A stretch of DNA of 9,153 nucleotides from Accumulibacter sp. (GTDB lineage: Bacteria > Pseudomonadota > Gammaproteobacteria > Burkholderiales > Rhodocyclaceae), in assembly GCA_031276375.1 (NCBI GenBank), contig JAISNE010000049.1:1-9153 (forward strand), read 5' to 3'. Under the pieces are notes generated by a model. It saw only the letters and a program-made list of their open reading frames with translations, was not told the DNA's origin and did no database searches. The position numbers were made by a program, and so were the translations under genes. This document shows, one piece after another, positions 7,093 to 9,153 of this stretch; position 1 is the stretch's first letter; each line of letters starts with the position of its first letter.

Positions 7093-8246
7093 CACGCTTT
7101 TCGTCCAGCGGCGAGAGCGATGACTTTTTTCGCGTTTCCCCGCCAGGTCAATTCTCTCGTATCGATCGTCCGGCGGGCGCCCGCCCCGAGCGCGCGGCGA
7201 AGCGCGGCGTCCCCGCACAGGATCGACAAGGCGTCTTCGAGGCCGCGCGCGCGCCGCGCGTCGAACATCAGCGCGTTCTCCCGGTCGGTCAGTATTTCAA
7301 GGAGATTCGGCTCGGCGGGAGCCACGATGGCCTTGCCGAGATAGAGATACTCCATCAGTTTCAGCGGCGAGGCGTAAGCCGTCACGGCGGGTTGCAGCGC
7401 GACATCGAATGCCGCGACACGGGCCGGAACGTCAAGACGATCGAGCGCCCCGGTAAAGCGGATTTTGTCGGCGACGCCGAGTATTTCCGCCTGCGTTTCG
7501 AGTTTTCCCCGCGCCGGACCGTCGCCCACGATCAGCAAAAAAGCGTTTTCCGGAGCCTGCGCCGTCGCCAGCCAGCGCACGACGCGATCGACGCCATGCC
7601 AATCCCGGACAAAACCGGTGAACCCGAGCACCAGCCGTCCCGCCAGGCCGAGAGCGGCCTTGGCGGCCGGCGCGTCCGGCGCGCCGGAAAAATGAGCCTC
7701 ATTGACGCCGTTGGGAATGACGGCGATGCGTTCTTCCGGAACACCGTATTCGGCGACGTAACGCCCCAGAACGCGAGTCACCGGCAGCACATGGTCGGCG
7801 CTTCGCCAGGCCGTCCCCTCGGCCCAGCGCGCCAGCGCGCGCAGGCTCAAGCCGCCGCCGTGCAAGGATCGCTCATGCACCAGCGGCGAGTTGACTTCGA
7901 GCAGCAGCGGGATGCCCCGTCGGCGCTTCAGAAAAACGCCGGCCAGCAGGAAAAGATTGTAGCGTTCGTAAATGAAATCCGGCTCGAAAGCCCGCGCTTC
8001 CCGCTCCAGGCGCCGGTAGGCCACGACCGAATAAGCCAGCTCCAGCAATTCATACACGGCCCTGGGCAGCAGCTCCTTCAATCGGAGAACCCAGCCGACC
8101 TCCCCGCCCATTTTTCCATTCCCGCCGGCCGTCGGCGAAACGACGCGGACTTCGTGCCCAAGCGATCTGAACGCCGCGACCATTTCCTCGATGTGAACCG
8201 CCTGACCGTCCCTGGAAGCCGTTCTATGGTGATAGAGTATTTTCAT
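7092..8246 (-). CDS. Family 4 glycosyltransferase (GT-B fold), first gene of the operon
   Basis: A 384-residue GT4-type protein. The N-terminus MKILYHHRTASRDGQAVHIE (1-20) is the acceptor-domain signature of a glycosyltransferase group often found in XrtA exopolysaccharide loci (recalled, not searched). Further landmarks are EPDFIYERYNLF (88-99), VIPNGVNEAHF (176-186), GFTGFVRDWHGVD (208-220; equivalent of the donor-binding basic loop), LIVGDGP (238-244), and SPLKLMEYLYLGKAIVAP (293-310) with E299 as the second glutamate of the E-x7-E motif. The first glutamate position is Tyr (Y291), a substitution tolerated in this branch. The start at 8246 begins exactly at the domain; a GGAG stands 11 nt upstream, rather far, so initiation may be weak. 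The longer open frame to 8420 runs through a palindromic repeat and is rejected. No other minus-strand gene lies upstream, so this is the probable operon head. Confidence 0.92.
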   Translation of the reverse strand: MKILYHHRTASRDGQAVHIEEMVAAFRSLGHEVRVVSPTAGGNGKMGGEVGWVLRLKELLPRAVYELLELAYSVVAYRRLEREARAFEPDFIYERYNLFLLAGVFLKRRRGIPLLLEVNSPLVHERSLHGGGLSLRALARWAEGTAWRSADHVLPVTRVLGRYVAEYGVPEERIAVIPNGVNEAHFSGAPDAPAAKAALGLAGRLVLGFTGFVRDWHGVDRVVRWLATAQAPENAFLLIVGDGPARGKLETQAEILGVADKIRFTGALDRLDVPARVAAFDVALQPAVTAYASPLKLMEYLYLGKAIVAPAEPNLLEILTDRENALMFDARRARGLEDALSILCGDAALRRALGAGARRTIDTRELTWRGNAKKVIALAAGRKA

Positions 8247-8272
8247 CGTAAAACCAACTCCGCTTGCCCCCT

Positions 8273-8291
8273 GGCCGGCAAGATGCCGGCC
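8273..8291. repeat. Short GC palindrome GGCCGGC-AAGAT-GCCGGCC
   Basis: A perfect 7-bp inverted repeat (8273-8279 and 8285-8291) around a 5-nt loop, 27 nt upstream of the first operon gene and 6 nt before the longer palindrome at 8298. GCCGGCAAGATGCCGGC-type units are common in intergenic repeats of proteobacteria. The same bases can be read on the minus strand as a weak sigma54-like element (see the regulatory entry). Confidence 0.6.
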
Positions 8292-8293
8292 CC
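8278..8293 (-). promoter_or_regulatory. Possible sigma54-type -24/-12 element for the operon
   Basis: On the minus strand GGGGCCGGCATCTTGC places GG (8291-8290) and GC (8279-8278) exactly ten bases apart, with TTGC at the -12 element. It would start transcription near 8266, about 20 nt ahead of the first gene. RpoN together with PrsK/PrsR is known to control PEP-CTERM/exopolysaccharide genes in some XrtA bacteria. However, the -24 part matches only loosely and the bases belong to a palindrome that is probably a repeat, so confidence is low. Confidence 0.22.
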
Positions 8294-8297
8294 ACTT

Positions 8298-8357
8298 GAA
8301 ACCCCGCCCGCAAGAAAGGCGCGAAGCCTGGAACCCCATTCTTGCGGGCGGGGTTTC
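8298..8357. repeat. Perfect 19-bp inverted repeat with 22-nt loop
   Basis: GAAACCCCGCCCGCAAGAA (8298-8316) is repeated exactly in reverse complement at 8339-8357. It lies in the divergent intergenic region between the polysaccharide operon and the type III-like genes. Neither strand has a run of Ts directly after the stem, so it looks like a REP-type or mobile palindrome rather than a terminator, though such a hairpin could still insulate the two transcription units. Confidence 0.8.
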
Positions 8358-8390
8358 GACCGCGGCTATTTTTCCTTTTTCGTAACATTT

Positions 8391-8420
8391 TTCACATATT
8401 TTTCTGTCGCGCGATATCAT
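8391..8420 (+). promoter_or_regulatory. Putative sigma70 promoter for the 37-aa ORF and EspA-like gene
   Basis: TTCACA (8391-8396) and TATCAT (8415-8420) each match five of six consensus bases, with an 18-nt spacer, inside an AT-rich stretch that contrasts with the surrounding GC-rich DNA. The start point would be near 8427, leaving a leader of about 120 nt. It is the strongest promoter-like match I noticed in the window. Confidence 0.5.
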
Positions 8421-8443
8421 ACAGCGATGGCCGCCGGGGCGTG

Positions 8444-8517
8444 AGTTGAAGACCCTGGGAAAAAGCAGGACGCGGCCGGTTTTGCCGTTTCATCGAACGG
8501 CATTGATTCTTCAACTG
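8444..8517 (+). promoter_or_regulatory. Structured 5' leader with closing stem and internal hairpin
   Basis: AGTTGAAGA (8444-8452) pairs perfectly with TCTTCAACT (8509-8517), enclosing 56 nt. Inside, TGCCGTT (8484-8490) pairs with AACGGCA (8497-8503) around a 6-nt loop. A GTTTTTCTTCTT stretch follows the closing stem, and the Shine-Dalgarno of the 37-aa ORF comes 16 nt after the stem. The arrangement resembles a cis-regulatory RNA (a P1 stem with an internal hairpin), but I recognise no riboswitch class. The pairing is seen; the regulatory role is inferred. Confidence 0.4.
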
Positions 8518-8546
8518 TTTTTCTTCTTGATTCAAGGAGTTGTTTG

Positions 8547-8660
8547 ATGAGTACGAATACGGAACAAGCGCCGGCGCGGATCGGGGACGAACTTTCCCGG
8601 CCGGGTGATTTGCGGGGAGGGGGGGCCAAACCGGTTTCCGGTAATCGTCCCGCCGCTTAG
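8547..8660 (+). CDS. Small ORF (37 aa) with strong ribosome site, unrecognised
   Basis: A frame of 37 codons encodes a hydrophilic, Pro/Gly/Arg-rich, probably disordered peptide (MSTNTEQAPARIGDELSRPG, then DLRGGGAKPVSGNRPAA). AAGGAG (8534-8539) stands 7 nt before the ATG, as good a site as any in the window. A G4-A-G7 run at about 8615-8626 lies within it. There is no signal peptide or membrane segment. It sits 68 nt ahead of the EspA-like gene on the same strand and would be first in that transcript. It could be a leader peptide, a small secreted protein or chaperone fragment, or the remnant of a longer gene broken at the G-run. Composition alone does not distinguish these. Confidence 0.5.
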   Translation: MSTNTEQAPARIGDELSRPGDLRGGGAKPVSGNRPAA

Positions 8661-8728
8661 CGCCCGGGCACGGGTCGGCGTTCCATTTTTTTCTTGTATG
8701 TTCATAGCGAAATCGAAAGGAAACAATC

Positions 8729-9153
8729 ATGGTCATTCCAACCCAGGCCCAACTCGACGCGGCGCGCAGCAGCGGCATTTCCAGCGTCGGCACGATCGAC
8801 GTCAACAACATCGGCTCAAGCAGCCTGCAACTGATGTTCGCCAAGTTCCAACTGGCGCTGTCGGAGTCCGCCAAGCAGTCGGCGATGGGCTACATCAACG
8901 ACATGCAGAAGACGCAGGAGGAACAGAAAAAGGTCGCCCAGTTGCTGAACGAGGCGCGTCAAAAGCAGGCGGACGCGAAGGCCAGCGGCAGTACCACGGC
9001 GATGTCCGCGGACATGAAAGCTTACATGGACACGAACAGTCTGGCCTATGACAGGGCCGGCAACGACTTGTACCATACCAAGGACGAGTGGGACGTCGCC
9101 ATCAAGTCCCTGCAGGCGCGTTCCGAGGCGCTGGGCACCGACACGCAGCAGAA
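8729..9153 (+). CDS. EspA/SseB-like type III secretion filament/translocator protein (5' part)
   Basis: The reading frame is open to the window edge (141 codons plus two bases), so the gene is truncated by the window. The product starts MVIPTQAQLDAARSSGISSV, a Ser/Ala-rich polar N-terminus as in secreted type III substrates without a cleavable signal. Next comes LQLMFAKFQLALSESAKQSA (33-52), a Gln/Lys/Glu-rich, coiled-coil-like helix MQKTQEEQKKVAQLLNEA (59-76), and then MSADMKAYMDTNSL (92-105) and DEWDVAIKSLQARSEALG (119-136). That layout parallels EspA/SseB proteins, in which a helix with SxAK..DMNE-like content is followed by a '..YI.d......' segment and a second long helix that builds the filament. 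AAGGA (8717-8721) lies 7 nt before the ATG, and an in-frame TAG at 8705 rules out a much earlier start. Resemblance was judged by eye; another tip or translocator family member is possible. More type III genes would be expected to the right. Confidence 0.5.
   Translation, partial: MVIPTQAQLDAARSSGISSVGTIDVNNIGSSSLQLMFAKFQLALSESAKQSAMGYINDMQKTQEEQKKVAQLLNEARQKQADAKASGSTTAMSADMKAYMDTNSLAYDRAGNDLYHTKDEWDVAIKSLQARSEALGTDTQQ

Noticed and set aside
6972..8444. Open frame of 490 codons on the + strand, antisense to the first GT4 gene
   Set aside because: Low-complexity Arg/Pro/Gln-rich translation that also runs through the palindromic repeats; the minus strand holds an unambiguous glycosyltransferase.
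8247..8546. CRISPR array, tRNA or known riboswitch in the divergent intergenic region
   Set aside because: No regularly spaced direct repeats, no cloverleaf, and no consensus of a riboswitch class that I recognise; only palindromes, a promoter-like match and a foldable leader are visible.

Overview
The window looks like a high-GC proteobacterial chromosome, most likely a betaproteobacterium. Three things suggest this: a membrane ligase resembling the exosortase A (XrtA/PEP-CTERM) associated O-glycosylation ligase family, GT-B glycosyltransferases of the kind found in XrtA exopolysaccharide loci, and long intergenic palindromes common in such genomes. This placement is inference, since no rRNA or housekeeping gene is present.

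Layout. Bases 1-300 hold no convincing gene. They contain two different, nearly perfect long palindromes side by side (64-162 and 176-266). A plausible sigma70 promoter (331-360) precedes a GT2 glycosyltransferase on the + strand (462-1427). The 3' end of that gene overlaps, tail to tail, the last gene of a compact minus-strand operon running from 8246 down to 1412. In transcription order the operon encodes: a GT4 glycosyltransferase (8246-7092), a second GT4 glycosyltransferase (7092-5893), a 46-residue single-pass membrane protein (5880-5740), an O-antigen-ligase-like polytopic membrane protein (5727-4402), two different NodB-type polysaccharide deacetylases (4405-3440 and 3456-2452) and a FemAB/CelD-type GNAT-fold acyltransferase (2449-1412). 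Every junction is an overlap of 1-17 nt or a gap of 2-12 nt, so the seven genes are probably co-transcribed and translationally coupled. Together they look like a module for assembling, polymerising or ligating, and then N-deacetylating or acyl-modifying a secreted or surface polysaccharide.

The right end is a different region. Bases 8247-8546 are a 300-bp divergent intergenic stretch with two more palindromes, a good sigma70-like promoter (8391-8420) and a leader able to fold (8444-8517). A 37-codon ORF with a strong Shine-Dalgarno follows (8547-8660). After it comes the start of a gene (8729 to the window edge) whose product resembles EspA/SseB-type type III secretion filament or translocator proteins. 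The window probably stops at the start of a type III secretion island.

The items most worth a second look are the 46-aa membrane ORF embedded in the polysaccharide operon, the structured leader plus 37-aa ORF ahead of the EspA-like gene, and the unmatched pair of deacetylases next to an acyltransferase.
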